From contig JABSTR010000950.1 in assembly GCA_013339765.2 (NCBI GenBank), positions 930,001 through 994,000 of the forward strand: a stretch of 64,000 nucleotides of DNA, in the 5' to 3' direction. Positions 1-10,317 of this stretch are shown piece after piece. A program made the translations under genes and the position numbers. This DNA comes from Haemaphysalis longicornis. Its lineage: Eukaryota > Arthropoda > Arachnida > Ixodida > Ixodidae. Position 1 is the first letter of the stretch. Each line of letters begins with the position of its first letter. A model generated the notes under the pieces. The model had not been told where the DNA came from. It saw nothing but the letters and a program-made list of their open reading frames with translations, and made no database searches.

Positions 1-165
1 GTTCGGACATCCATGTGAGGCGCAACAGCCGAGTCTCCGACGAAGCGAGAGGGGCCACCAGCTCTGCGGTTTCTCCAGCCTTACACCGCTATTGCAAGCG
101 TGTGAAAAGAGAATTTATTGTAACTGAAGGGGCATCGGAGTCTCTCAGGACCATCAATGAAGTTC

Positions 166-291
<126 letters not shown>

Positions 292-1146
292 GGACCCACA
301 TATCAGGGCACAGCGACTAGTGGTAACAGCGCTGCCCTAAAAACAGAATTATCCAGTCAGTTTTCGTGCAACATGGTCATTCTGCACACTGCACAACAAT
401 TGTATAAGATGGCAAGAAACTACTACAAAATCAGTTCACTGAGAGTTCACCAGCGTATAGCAGAAAGAGTTCGTAAACTATACAGAACTCAATGCGGCAC
501 TAGAGAAACGCCCAGGATGTTGCTCCTGACCACTGTAAAGCACGTAGACCAGTGCAAAAGGAAGACTTCTTCTCCTAGAGCTGCCAACTCATGCTCCAAC
601 TGACTCATAAAAATAGACCGGACACGCGACAGCAGTGTGAACATCGTCCATCGCGGCCGGGCTCGAATACATGCAGCACCACGATTTCTCCACAAAGGAA
701 AAGCACCAGCACACATCACAAAGTTCACCAATACATCATTTGAACGTGTGTTCTTTCGAAGTGTCAGTCCGAACAGCCTGCTTAATACAGTCCAAAACGT
801 TGCCGGTACACTACAGTGAGACAAGGCATGCTGTAATGTTTATGTGTGGCCGCAGTGCGGACACTGCGCGGAACGCGCAAGGCTGAATCTTGCCAGAATA
901 TCACCCGTCGGGAAGAACTTCCCAGCCACGCAACCTCCCAAAATCCCGAACATCAGCCGGAAGTGCCGCCGAAGACAGCAGCTGCCAACGGACAACGCGT
1001 GATCTTCCTATCGGTTTGTCGTCGAATTGGGTTATTGACAATTTTTCGCACACCTCGCTTGCTTTCTCTGAAACTTAGGTTTGGCAAGGAAGACTGGAGA
1101 TTCCGCAATGTTTTTATAAAGCACGCTTAAAATGGCGTTGGCTTAT
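292..1146. other. No recognisable gene
   Basis: Several short frames are open here (about 380-600 plus, 489-824 minus, 637-819 plus) but none shows a domain I recognise and they overlap on both strands. Just upstream, at about 60-100, there is a stretch that resembles 50758-50803, suggesting an old dispersed repeat. Otherwise I see nothing. Confidence 0.6.
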
Positions 1147-1219
1147 AAGAAGAAGAAGAAAAAGGAAAAGGAAAAGAAGAAGAAGAAGAAGAAGAAGAAA
1201 GGAAAAGAAAAAGAAAAAG
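1147..1219. repeat. Purine-rich GAA/GGAAAA tract
   Basis: Simple polypurine sequence of GAA and GAAAAG units. It directly abuts the 5' end of the LINE fragment that begins at 1221, so it may be an A-rich tail or the site into which that LINE inserted. Confidence 0.9.
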
Positions 1220-1220
1220 T

Positions 1221-1775
1221 CACACCGGCCTGCTGGGAAATGAAGCCCCCCATGCTGCAGCCCGCGAGATCCACAACCGGGTATCCTCAGCATCCGAATC
1301 GGTAGCCACGGAAGACATCACCACCGAACCTCTGACCACCACTGAAGCAATTCTCACCCACTACAGGCACCTCCGCTACAAATATCCTCCGCCGCACCCC
1401 TCCCTCACGCACGCCCAAGCATACACCTGGCGACGCCTACAAACAGATACCTATTACAACTGTACACGCTTCACCACATTGCTCCTACGCTCTACCCGAA
1501 AACCTGTCAACCATGTAATACCCCACTAGACACTTTCCATCTTGTCATTGAATGCCCGCACTCTCCACCCCTCCCTCCCCGCCTGACCCCCACCCCTTTC
1601 CGTGAGCAGTGGGAGAGGTTGCTGACCAGCTCCGACCGTGATGATCAAGCTATGCTGGTCGACCGGGCGGTGACGGCGGCGTCCTCTCGCGGCCTCTTGG
1701 ACATAGGAGGCTGACCACACCTCCTTCCCCCAACCCTTTGCTCTATAATAAACCTTTGTCATTATCATCATCAAG
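1221..1775 (+). mobile_element. 5'-truncated I-clade-like LINE, 3' end only
   Basis: The fragment opens in the last motif of an RNase H domain: HTGLLGNE followed by APHAAARE, matching the usual GH.GL.GNE.AH..A pattern. The frame continues through RRLQTDTYYN, shifts once near 1515-1530, then reads CNTPLDTFHLVIECP, the Cys/His cluster that follows RNase H in tick LINEs. It ends at a TGA at 1712-1714 after WERLLTSSDRDDQ...GLLDIGG, so the C terminus is complete. A 3' UTR with AATAAA (about 1746) and a short TCA-rich tail follows. Seen: motifs, frameshift, tail. Known: the RNase H plus Cys/His order is typical of I-group LINEs. Inferred: dead fragment from 5'-truncated retrotransposition. The related C-terminal region at 61610-62596 supports the family call. 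Confidence 0.8.
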
Positions 1776-2211
1776 AAGAAGAAGCTGCGCCCATTTTTTA
1801 AAACTTCCTAGCTGTACGTAAGGGCAAATTATCATGCTAAACGTCCCGAAAAGTGATTTAGAAGTTGACGGTGGTGTCGTTAGTGAACATTGCTAGAAAT
1901 ATCAATGATTCAATTATAATTTTCACGCTGTGTTTTTTCTCCTGTGAGCCCGTATATGTTCACTGAACATAGAGGAATGGCCTACTCAAAAAGCTAATTT
2001 TGCGTCCTAAGCTTGAGCACCATCCCTGCTGTTAAATTTGAAAAAGAAATCTCCATGTCGCGTTGGCAGTATTCCGGGCGTATTTCTTCGCAGATACACC
2101 GAACTACTTCCTAAATTTGCGTTGGGTACGCAAGCCTCGTTGGTGTGAACAGCCCTGCCTTTTGCGGCCCTTTACGCTTGGATCCACCCGACCCAAGTAC
2201 GAATAAAAATT
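1776..2211. other. No recognisable gene
   Basis: Unremarkable sequence between a LINE 3' end and a dispersed repeat copy. I see no coding or RNA feature. Confidence 0.6.
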
Positions 2212-2473
2212 CTGGACCATCTCCACTAACGTGAAATCTGAGGCGCAAAGCATGCAGTGTATAAGTGTATTCTTGGCGCCTTAGCGTTTTTGCCCACGGA
2301 GATGAAACTCTTTGAGGGTATAGGAAAACATCTTTGCTGTAAATCTCGTCTTTGAAACACGAAGCGTTCTAGCACGATGCGTTGGAAAACTAGTGTCCCG
2401 GGGCTTTAGTATTGTGACTACGATGATACTACGACGACATGAGACGCCGACAGCCCGAGCCCCGCAGGGGCTT
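2212..2473 (+). repeat. Dispersed repeat A, copy 1
   Basis: One of three copies of an unnamed family (others at 22455-22970 and 63026-63409). All begin at a CTGG..CCATYTCCACTAACGTGAAA-type block, carry a GAAGCATGCAGTGTATAAG-type block and end in a region with GACGCCGACAGCCCGA followed by a small GC hairpin. In this copy the hairpin is the clean AGCCCC-GC-AGGGGCT. The middle has diverged. It has no coding capacity. The 3' hairpin hints at a Helitron-like non-autonomous element, but this is inference. Confidence 0.7.
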
Positions 2474-2856
2474 CTACTCCCTTCTTAACGGGAAAGCTAC
2501 TGGGTGGCGGGAACATAGATTTGGAAGTTGCGTGATCGGTCTATTTCTCAATATTACCGTGTGATATCTCTGATGGCTTAATTTCGAAAGTTTATCGATG
2601 GTATTAAGGCTATAGCCAACACTGAGGGAAAAAGCCGTTCAGCTCTAAATAGGTGTATCGATTCATTTTTCTGGGGCTGTTATGCCTCCTCTGTACTATG
2701 GCTTCTTAGCTCTGCCTTCATTGCGGTCGGTGGTGGGATTATTTATTATTGGCTTATTAACTCAGTTCTGGAACCGCATATGCTAAATTAGTTTCCATAC
2801 TAGGAACAAACATATGTTCGATTGTATAGCACGCTGTTAGCGTGCTTGAATCGTCC

Positions 2857-2928
2857 AGCAGAGTGGCGCAGTGGAAGCGTGCTGGGCCCATAACCCAGAG
2901 GTCCGTGGATCGAAACCACGCTCTGCTA
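2857..2928 (+). tRNA. Initiator tRNA-Met (CAT)
   Basis: A 72-nt cloverleaf. The acceptor stem AGCAGAG pairs fully with CTCTGCT, with A73 at 2928. D arm GCGC/GCGT. The anticodon stem CTGGG/CCCAG holds the loop CCCATAA with anticodon CAT at 2889-2891. The T stem is CGTGG/CCACG with loop ATCGAAA. Eukaryotic initiator marks are present: A1:U72, three G:C pairs at the base of the anticodon stem, A instead of T at position 54, and C33. It starts translation by delivering Met to the small ribosomal subunit. Transcription is by Pol III from internal A and B boxes, and a long T run follows at once. It is the only one of three copies in the window without a lesion, so it is the plausible functional gene. 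Confidence 0.93.
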
Positions 2929-2931
2929 CTC

Positions 2932-2955
2932 TTTTTTTTTTTTTTTTTTTTTTTT
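2932..2955 (+). terminator. Pol III terminator (T24)
   Basis: A run of 24 T starting 4 nt after the tRNA end. Pol III stops at four or more T, so this is far longer than needed. The excess length may be slippage. Confidence 0.85.
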
Positions 2956-3439
2956 GTGGCGGGTTCAGGGATCACAGTGAGCATTTATACGTTATTAATG
3001 CCTTCGACTTGCATTACTGCATTATCACTGTTCGACTATCTCTCTTTTTTGTAACCAGGCAAATCGGGTATAGTATATTTGCAAACACCAAACATTCAAA
3101 GAAACCGCGGGAAGATTGTCTAAAGAGTGAATGATATGCGTGTACAGGGCTTGCACTAGGCGGCACTGCTGCTATCGCGTCCTTATCGGTCGTATTCTGA
3201 CCAGCCCTGTTCACTTGATGGGAAGCCATTAGGTCGCCTTTGGATTTTTTTTTTTTTATAAAATTGACATAAAACATTCAGCTCTAAAGCGAGTGAGTGT
3301 ATCGATCAACTTTTCTTAAGCTTCCATATAGCAAAACAACTTTTCCTCTGCGCCGTTAACCAAAGGGCACGAGCTCGTGTTCAATAGGCTTCTCAATCCT
3401 TAGATGGTAAATTCCTTTGCGGTGGCTTTATTAAACGTT

Positions 3440-3440
<1 letters not shown>
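2956..3440. other. Spacer between the two initiator tRNA copies
   Basis: No gene seen. It contains the second TTCAGCTCTAAA block at 3277-3318 and a T-rich run near 3246-3257. Confidence 0.6.

Positions 3441-3441
<1 letters not shown>

Positions 3442-3515
<74 letters not shown>
3442..3515. repeat. (CT)37 microsatellite
   Basis: A pure CT tract, then a short CG-rich run (3518-3532). It follows TTTATTAAACGTTAA, which resembles the AATAAA..TTT(CT)n ends of LINEs elsewhere in this window, but no LINE body is visible upstream. Confidence 0.95.
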
Positions 3516-3517
<2 letters not shown>

Positions 3518-3588
3518 CGCGCGCGCGCGCGAGCGCGAGAAATCTTGTTGCAAATTGTGTAGCTGTGGTTTTCCTTTTTGAATCGTCC

Positions 3589-3660
3589 AGCAGAGTGGCG
3601 CAGTGGAAGCGTGCTGGGCCCATAACCCAGAGGTCCGTGGATCGAAACCACGCTCTGATA
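3589..3660 (+). pseudogene. Initiator tRNA-Met copy with broken acceptor pair
   Basis: Identical to the copy at 2857-2928 over the whole 72 nt except one change: the 3' acceptor strand reads CTCTGAT instead of CTCTGCT. This is A at position 71, facing G2, so one acceptor pair is lost. The internal promoter boxes are intact and T7 follows at 3664-3670, so it could still be transcribed, but charging and initiation factor binding would probably suffer. The 11-bp 5' flank is shared with the intact copy. Confidence 0.8.
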
Positions 3661-4011
3661 CTGTTTTTTTGTGTGTGTGTGTGGGTTTTCGGGAAAGGTT
3701 TCTGGAACGCGAATCGACGTGAAGTGAAGTGCCGTTCCAGATTCGTCCCTTACAACGTGCTTTTCAAGGTGATTTCTCTAGCCAACAAAGGAGACGGCCA
3801 CTCTCGCAAGGCCGGGTGGCATTGTTCTGACTGGAAGCGTGGAACTCGAGGAAGACCCTAATGTCCTCATTTAGATTGCTGAAAAACGACCGCATTTTGT
3901 GGCCTGAGTATGTCTACGTTTTGTGCTACATACAGTATTGATCAAAATTGAAACTCAATACAAATACTATTTAGAGAATGTGGTGTTCACAGGTTAATGG
4001 TGGTGAGAAAA
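3661..4011. other. No recognisable gene
   Basis: Contains the short T-run terminator of the tRNA copy and a small GT run (3671-3683). Nothing else is supported. Confidence 0.6.
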
Positions 4012-4278
4012 CGTTTTTATTTGATTTGATTTGATTGTGGGGGTTTAACGCGCCGACGCAACGCAGGCGATGAGGCGCGCCGTAGTGGAGGGCTCCGGAT
4101 TAATTTTGACCACCTGGGGATCTTTATCGTGCGCCGAAATCTCGTACACACGGGCGTTTTTGCTTTTCGCCTCCATCAGAAAAGCGGCCGCCGCGGCCGG
4201 GAATCGAACCCGCGACCTCGTGCTCAGTAGCGCAACGCCTTAGCCACTGAGCCACCGCGGCGGGTCGTTTTTATTTGA
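4012..4278 (-). mobile_element. tRNA-derived tick SINE (Ruka-like) with 13-bp TSD
   Basis: Full-length SINE on the minus strand (4025-4265) flanked by a perfect direct repeat CGTTTTTATTTGA at 4012-4024 and 4266-4278. Read 5' to 3' on the minus strand, the tRNA-like head begins CCGCCGCGGTGGCTCAGTGG (A box) and carries GGGTTCGATTCCCGGCC (B box). It is followed by the body with GATGGAGG, GTACGAGATTTCGG and CCACTACGGCGCGCC, and ends in a short ATCAA tail. The head would be a Pol III promoter; mobility would depend on a LINE partner. The perfect TSD suggests a comparatively young insertion. The match to tick Ruka-type SINEs is from memory. Confidence 0.9.
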
Positions 4279-4833
4279 GCCGACAAAAAAAAGAAAAGGA
4301 AAAAACGTGGGTGGCCACTTCTCAGTTCATAAAGCCGCGAGCGACTGCTGCTGCTGTAGCCCGGGAGATCAGGTGTTCCCGAGTCCCGAGCTGAGAGCTG
4401 GTCGGCCCGCACTCCCACTGTTTCCGGGTGAGGGAAGGGAGGGGGGGGGTTCTGGAAGAAGGAAATTGCAGTTGTAGCAAATTGCACATCTTTCGCATCC
4501 AATAAGAAATATCTCACGGAATAGCTGTGCGAACTCCGATCGTCACAACTTTTAAGCTGGTACACAGTTAGAAATAGTTGATTGTTACGCTCTCAAAGAC
4601 CTTATCACGAAACTTACACAGGGGTAATATTTATTTATCTGGCTTCCGGAGGTTATGCTTTTTGAGGCGCAAACCCAACCACCACCAAAAAAGGAAGGTT
4701 GAATTTCTGTTACTTTTTCTTGGCTAGGCCCGAGTAAAATATGCAAGCATTGTGTGGGACCAACCTACCGACACAACATTACAATACTTGAAAGCGTTCA
4801 AAGCAAGGGAGCAAGCAAGAGCGCATTTATTTT
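4279..4833. other. No recognisable gene
   Basis: Spacer between two SINEs, with a GCTGCTGCTG run near 4347 and a G-run at 4441-4449. No coding or RNA feature is supported. Confidence 0.6.
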
Positions 4834-5036
4834 AAATTCTCACGCCGCTGCTGAGCACGAGGTCGCGGGTTCGATTCCCGGCCGCGGCGGCCGCTTTTCT
4901 GATGGAGGTGAAAAGCAAAAACGCTCGTGTGTTCGAGATTTTGGCGGACGTTAAAGATCCCGCCTCATCGCCTGCGTTGCGTCGGCGCGTTAAAACCCCA
5001 CAATCAATCAATCAATCAAAAATCAAATTCTCACGC
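4834..5036 (+). mobile_element. 5'-truncated, internally deleted SINE with 12-bp TSD
   Basis: Same SINE family as 4025-4265, in plus orientation (4846-5024). It lacks the A-box part of the head, starting at GCTGAGCACGAGG, but keeps the B box GGTTCGATTCCCGG. It has lost about 50 bp of the body (AAAGATCCC joins directly to GCCTCATCGCC). The tail is (AATC)n, about four units. The direct repeat AAATTCTCACGC lies at 4834-4845 and 5025-5036, so the truncation occurred before or during insertion. Confidence 0.85.
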
Positions 5037-5947
5037 ACAGATTCTTCTGCACGTGTAATGCCGTATAATAACACTCGTCCCTTGAGCAGGAAACAGGGTA
5101 GTATCGCCTTGATTGCCGATCGTCCTTCCGTTTTATCGCGAGCTTGCCTGTGACCCCGCACCGGCCTTGCCTTCACCGCTGAACACCTAAAAGTCTTCGT
5201 ATTTTTTGGGAACATCTGTTTTTATTAACATTTTCATTGTTTCCCGCGTACCATATCTGAATACAACACATCATATAAATCACGTCCTTCCGATATTGGT
5301 AAGCAGGGACATATTTGTTTTATATTTGTTGTGATATTTTCTTTGGCTTGCTCGGAATTCTTATTTCCAGAATCCCGAGATATTCGCCAATCTTCGAAGC
5401 TAACCGCCTGAGATTGGTTCGAAATTAAATCACGGAAGGAGCATATTAGGAAGTGAGCAGAAATATTACCGAATTGCAAAAGGTGACACTGACAGCGCCG
5501 GGCAGTGTCAAACCCCTCACGACATCCTCATTGGGAAGCACTGGGCACAACTGATTCAGGTAAAACTTCAAAAGAAGACTGAGAGAAGCGCTAAAGCTAA
5601 AAGTGCGTCCATGCTTGGCTGAAAGTGCGTCGAATTGATCGTCAACTTTCGAAGACCCAAAGCGCAAACGAAGAACGAATTTATGCGACGATTTTTCGGC
5701 ACTAAGGGAACGCATCTACGAGCGATCTGAATGCATACCGATACGTGGTTCATTGTACTCCGTCATGATCGATGCGTGTATTGTCTAAGCACTAAACAGG
5801 TTTTGGATCACAATCAGTCGAACTCTGGAAAAAGTGGCACTACGTAGGGCTGCGCGAGGGGCAGTGGATCAAGCTTATCTCGTGTATCTTTCCTTTTGGC
5901 TGACATCCGAAGTATAGTGAACGAACGTGATTCCTTAACTTCAGCAA
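5037..5947. other. No recognisable gene
   Basis: Minus-strand frames of 60-90 codons occur (about 5446-5753) but overlap each other and carry no motif I know. I see nothing else. Confidence 0.6.
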
Positions 5948-6006
5948 GTGACACTTACGATGCGGACACTTACGACACAGTGACACTTACGAAGTGACAC
6001 TTACGA
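5948..6006. repeat. Short tandem array of GTGACACTTACGA
   Basis: Four imperfect units of the 13-mer GTGACACTTACGA or ACACTTACGA (starting near 5948, 5963, 5980 and 5994) directly before a LINE endonuclease fragment. Confidence 0.8.
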
Positions 6007-6007
6007 T

Positions 6008-6840
6008 ACTAACTGAAACCTGGCTGCAACCCGAAATACACAACCATGAAATTGTGTCGCATGCGCACCGTTTCTACTTTTATCGTCGTGGTCGCATTAC
6101 ACTTAAAGGAGGCGGGGTTCTTCTGGCAATTAAAAAAAAAGATTTTCAATCTCACCGTATTCACGTTAACACCTCACTTGAGATGGTGTAGGCTATTGCC
6201 GAACTCGGTTTTCAAAAAGTTTTGATCGGTGCTTGTTGCCGCCCTCTAGCTATTCTTCAGATATAGTCAACGAACTTCATTACGTTAATAACGTGATGAT
6301 TCTACGCTATCCCAACTTGCCTCTCTTTTCGATAGGCGATTTTAACATTCCAAACATAACCTGGGCTACCACCACCCCCCCCCCCTAACTATGCATCCGT
6401 GTACAACACTAGGTAAGGACTATATATTTGTTCTCTTTTTTAACTTACCCAAGTGATTACACAGCCAACAAGACTGACACAATTTACCGCAAGCACTTTA
6501 TATGTAGCCGTAATATCTAGGCCTGATTAGTTTCGGACATGACACTGTTGCCCGTCTTGAGCGACTATCTTCATCTTTCCGCATCAACATATCCCGTCCG
6601 AAAGCCTCTCAAAAAACAAAACCTATTCGTCAAAGGCAAACTTCTCCGCGATTAAAAACGAGCTATGTTCATTTCTTGACCGTTTCTTAGAAGGTTTCGA
6701 TCATCGCAGCGTACAAGCTAAGTGGAACATGTTTCTTGCGCCGGTTCACGACTAATCTAACCGATATGTTCCTATCATCAGTTATCGCTAACCACAATGC
6801 ACCATGGTACACCCCACACATAAGGCGTCTCCTAACAAAA
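6008..6840 (+). mobile_element. CR1-like LINE fragment: endonuclease region, degenerate
   Basis: Translated pieces match an AP-type endonuclease of a CR1-group LINE. LTETWLQPEI with FYRRGR and KGGGVLLAIK lies in 5994-6150; after a stop, VLIGACYRPPSSYSSD and a catalytic-site-like SIGDFNIPNITW lie near 6215-6370. Downstream are decayed linker pieces (RLTQFTASTLY; NELCSFLDRFLEGFD near 6650-6700). The endonuclease would nick target DNA for target-primed reverse transcription. Several stops and frameshifts make it dead, and it is cut at its 3' side by repeat B. It could derive from the same family as the RT fragment at 20740-22452, since both read like CR1 and cover complementary parts, but this cannot be shown here. 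Confidence 0.7.
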
Positions 6841-7002
6841 AAAAAGCGCTTACCTGAAAAATGCAAGGAAGCGTAAGGAAACGCAATCTAACGCGTAAGA
6901 GCTGAAGGTAGCGAAGCTGTACGCAACCTTCAAGACCATCACGACGGTTTAAGTCCACGATTGCAGCCGATGTGCTCCTTCTTCGCTGTCGCAACGACCT
7001 TT
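6834..7002 (-). repeat. Dispersed repeat B, copy 1
   Basis: On the minus strand this matches 36714-36840 on the plus strand closely: AAAGGTCGTTGCG, AGCGAAGAAG, ATCGGCTGCAATCG, GAAGGTTGCGTA, AGCTTCGCT and TTACGCGTTA occur in the same order. A third partial match is at 43979-44012. It is non-coding with an A/T run at one end. The family is unknown to me. Confidence 0.7.
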
Positions 7003-7161
7003 ACTCCATCACTGGTTCTATAAGTGTCGGCGTCCTTCATTTTTGTGGAAGTCATAATTATTAGACGTCACCTGGGAAGGGCGTACGCTATGACGTGTCT
7101 TTGTCGTTCAGAGCAATTGTTGCCACGATTACGGCGAACGCTAGGGTTTTTATTTTTTGCG

Positions 7162-7241
7162 AATCTTGGTCAATCTCCGTGAGTGGGTATACTTAGCTTG
7201 AAAAATGTGCGTCGGGGACTCTGGGTGGTCGCCGCGAGGCA
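7162..7241 (+). repeat. 80-bp repeat with CAATCTCC..AGTGGGTA motif, copy 1
   Basis: Shares about 80 bp with 20481-20560 in the same orientation (AATCTTGG.CAATCTCC, AGTGGGTAT, AAATGTGCG, GGTCG.CGCGAGGC). Its first 30 bp also recur near 33558-33592 and 43939-43973. I believe this short motif lies near the 3' region of several arthropod LINEs; that part is from memory. Confidence 0.7.
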
Positions 7242-7391
7242 GAGAGAGAGCGAGACAAAACTTTAATTGCCCCAAGGGCTAATTCGGGGGAGGGGTGGTG
7301 ACCGAGGGAGGGAAGCACCCGGTGACTTCGGCAACCCGAGTGACGATGGCTTCTTGCACCGCCGAATCCGAGCTGCCCAACGCCCTCGCCC
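7242..7391 (-). mobile_element. 3' tip of a minus-strand LINE with CT tail
   Basis: Read on the minus strand: GGGCGTTGGGCAGCTCGG, then TTGGGGCAATTAAAGTTTTG, then a CTCGCTCTCTCTCT tail. The peptide in one frame (HHPSPELALGAIKVL) resembles the C-terminal tail and 3' UTR of tick LINEs. It sits directly downstream of another LINE 3' end (7392 onward), so one copy appears to have landed in the other's tail. Confidence 0.5.
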
Positions 7392-7587
7392 AGAGAGAGA
7401 GAGAAACATCTTTTAATGGGCAAGTGAGGTCAGCCAGGCAGGGCGCCCGACTTGCTACACCAAATGGGGGTGAAGGTGTGATGAAAATATATGAAAAGAA
7501 CTCTCACTCACACATCAATACTCAAACACATAGACGCACACGAAAAGCACACACGCAATCAGGCGATATAGTCATTCGTCCGAGTGT

Positions 7588-7980
7588 TCATAGCTCATCC
7601 ACAAGTCCAGTGCTCCGGAGGAACGTTAAGAGCGCTTTTGTTGGGCGACTTCCCATGCCGGTTGTAAGCCAGGTCCCAAGCAGGTGCCTCGAAGAGATCT
7701 GGGCGGACGCGGGCAGGCCCACAGAGAGCTTAGCCGTATTACGTTCAAGTTCGTAGCGAGGACACATGCAGAGAACGTGTTTCAGGTCCTCGCGAACTGT
7801 ACAGGTAGGGCACAAAGCTGAGGAAGCTTGGCGAAGTTTGAAAAGTAAACGCTTAGTGTAAGCTACATTGAGTCGTATGCGATTAAGGACATCTTCATCT
7901 CGCTTGCACAAACCGCTTGGCATCCGAAATCGGCACTCTGGGTCTATTGTGTGGGTCTTATTTGGGTCGGTCCACAGCAA
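7588..7980 (-). pseudogene. LINE C-terminal Cys/His segment
   Basis: An open frame ending at a stop near 7588. Key stretch: CPTCTVREDLKHVLCMCPRY, the C..C...H....C cluster that follows RNase H in I-group LINEs and may bind nucleic acid. Upstream it reads CRFRMPSGLCKRDEDVLNRIRL. It continues the element whose RNase H lies at 8005-8498, one frame away. Confidence 0.8.
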
Positions 7981-8004
7981 TCGCTGATAGCTCTTGGCAA
8001 CCGA

Positions 8005-8498
8005 TTACACCAGAGTCGCTCCGTCTCGCCGTGTGAAAGGCACTGGAGTGATAATTGGGCTGAAATGCGCTGATGCAGCAGCTCTGTCGGCTTCGTCGTT
8101 GCCATCCATACCGCAGTGAGATGGAAGCCACTGTAGAACAACGACGTGGTGGTTGTTTATTGCCTGAGTGTGTAGGTTATTGATTCTTGAGCAAGCTGCT
8201 GTTGTGACAGCACCATGAGGTGCTAAAGGGCTGCCCGAGAGTCGGTGAAGATTGCCCATGCCTGAACTGGAGCAGTTAAAATGTGTTGCAATGCAGCACA
8301 CAGGGCCGTAAGTTCAGTGACAATCAACGAAGTTTTGTGACCTAGTTTTGCGGTAATTTTTGTGCGGGTTGATGGGATCCATATTCCGATGGCAGATGAT
8401 GTATCCGTCACCGATCCATCCGTGAAAACGTGAGTATAATTTTGATAGGTAGTAGCAATGTGCTGCAATGAAAAGAATTTCAGAGCAGGCAGAGGCAA
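8005..8498 (-). pseudogene. LINE RNase H domain, frameshifted
   Basis: Two overlapping frames give a complete RNase H fold. The first (8223-8498) has HVFTDGS (first Asp), VTELTALCAALQ (Glu) and IFTDSRAAL (second Asp). The second (8005-8301) has VVVLQWLPSHCGMDGNDEADRAA in shortened form: WLPSHCG..GNDEADRAA with the last Asp. The shift lies near 8240. The enzyme would remove RNA from the RNA:DNA hybrid. All four acidic residues remain readable, so decay is moderate. Confidence 0.85.
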
Positions 8499-8585
8499 CT
8501 TAGCTTTGCTCTGGATGCCGGGAACGGTTAGCGTTATTTTCCAGGAGGCAAATGTCCCTGGTGGCTGGGTATGCCCTGGTGGGCT

Positions 8586-9999
8586 CTAATACACTGGTGG
8601 TAATAAGGCACGCACCTCGGCTTCCGAGTCACAAGCCAGCGGATAGACGACAGTCCTCGTCAGAAACCGCAAGCGTGCACGAAGGAGTTCTTGCTGGCAG
8701 AGAACCGTTGGTGAGGCGCCTACTCTCCCTGAGAGTCCTAAGGGTTGAATATTTTTAGGCACCACAAGGCACACACGAAGCACTTTGGCTTGTAAGCTTT
8801 CTAGAAGCCGTGAGTTGGTTTTTGTGAGAGGCTGGAGGGCAGGCAAGCTGTAGCGAAGCAATCCCTCGCAGAGTGCATTGTAGAGCCTGATGAGAGACGC
8901 CACCGAGCATCCTCCCGCGCGGCTGGAGATCATGCGGAAGATCGGTGCGTACGCCTGAAGCTTGTGCCTCTGTTGCCGTATATGTGGGGACCACGTCATG
9001 TTCTTGTCAAAAGCAACTCCTAGAAATTTGTGGCTGTCAACGTAAGAAACGGGAACGCCTCCGAGTTTAAGGAGATACCGGGAGAGATCCCGCCTGGTGA
9101 AGGCTGTCGCAGCAGACTTCTCCGCCGATATTTCGAGGCCACGTGCTGCCAGAAAGGTTGCCGTTAAGTTAACGGCCCTTTGAAGCCTTGCGCGCAAAAT
9201 CCGCCGGTTGCTTCCTGAGCACCAAATGCATATATCATCAGCATAAAGAGAAATTTGAACGGATGGCGGCAAGCACTGCTCTATTCCAATTAGGCAAATG
9301 TCAAATAACGTCGGGCTTAAAATTCCTCCCTGGGGGGCACCTCGACGCACAGTGTGAAGTGCGGTGTCACCATCCTTAGTGGACATGTACACTGACCTGC
9401 TGGATAGATAATTGCAGAGCCACACATACATTCGGCCTTTAACTCCGACGAACTTCAAGGTTATATGAATAGCTTCATGCGACACAGAATCAAATGCTGC
9501 TTTAACATCGACAAACGCTGCAATGGTGATAAGACGCAAGGCTATGGCTCGCTTGGCATGACCCACGAGGGCCAGAACATTGTGAATGATGCTCCTGCCT
9601 TTTCTGAAACCAGACATATCTGCTGAGGATAGATGTGTCTGTTCGTCAAGTCCCAATTGAGGCGTAGGTGCACCATTTTCTCCATAAGCTTACCGACACA
9701 ACTGAGTAGAGTAATCGGTCGGTAAGAATTGATGTCCTGTGTACCTTTCCGGGTTTAAGAACAGGTACAACAAGACCCAATTTCCAGCTAGCCTCTAAAC
9801 AGCCGGTCTCCCAGGAACGATTGAAAATGGCAAGTAGGAATGATTTGGCCTTGTTGCCCAGGTGAGACAATGCTGCGTATGTAATGCCGTCAAGGCCAGG
9901 AGCCGAATCTCGGTTTACTGACCTAAGCGAACAAACAGTTGAAGGGAACGTCTGTGCTAGCAGCATTACATTGCGAGGTGTCGATGCAGCGTGGACCAA
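8586..9999 (-). pseudogene. LINE reverse transcriptase
   Basis: The main frame (8586-9656, 356 codons) carries the RT core: FVDVKAAFDSV with the first catalytic Asp at about residues 48-58, GAPQGGILSP at 106-115 and the catalytic YADD at 138-141. A thumb region (PHIRQQRHKLQAYAPIF; LIRLYNALCEGLLRYSLP) follows. The N-terminal fingers are in another frame (9646-9999): APGLDGITYAAL and WKLGLVVPVLKPGK. The enzyme copies the element's RNA into the nicked target. The palm is intact over more than 300 codons, but the frame break at about 9650 and those downstream make it a pseudogene. Confidence 0.92.
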
Positions 10000-10317
10000 G
10001 TGCTGATGCGGTTGTTAGTGCCGAAGTGATTTTGACGCAAAATTCTTCCGCTACATTCACAACACTAACACGCCGCTTGAGGGCTATAGACTCGAAGGGA
10101 CGCCGCTGTGTCGGCTGTATGTGAAGGGCTCGGATCAGGCTCCATGTTCGAGAAAGGGGCTTTCGAGGGTCCAGTTTGGAGCACAATTTCTGCCGTTCTC
10201 GTTTGGCCAATTTTTGTAGGTGTCTTTGAATTTGCTTCTGCACAAAGCGCGTATGTCTTCTGATGACTTGGTTTTCCGAGCCCTTCGTTCTGCTCTACGA
10301 CGTAACGCGCCACAGCG

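Larger units (their letters stand above)
2637..3660 (+). repeat. Old tandem duplication carrying initiator tRNA-Met
   Basis: Two landmarks repeat in the same order. A TTCAGCTCTAAA...GTGTATCGAT block occurs at 2637-2673 and again at 3277-3318, and an initiator tRNA with an identical 5' flank (TTGAATCGTCC) occurs at 2857 and again at 3589. The intervals (640 and 732 bp) differ mainly because a CT microsatellite expanded in the second unit. The rest of the unit is diverged, so the duplication is old or most of it is under no constraint. Confidence 0.55.

Noticed and set aside
489..886. Possible mariner-like motif (LHKGKAPAHITKF, near 690)
   Set aside because: Only a faint similarity to the HDNA..H motif, with no catalytic Asp, TIR or second domain nearby.
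2842..3861. Frames reading VAQWKRAGPITQRSVDRNHAL
   Set aside because: These are translations of the initiator tRNA genes.
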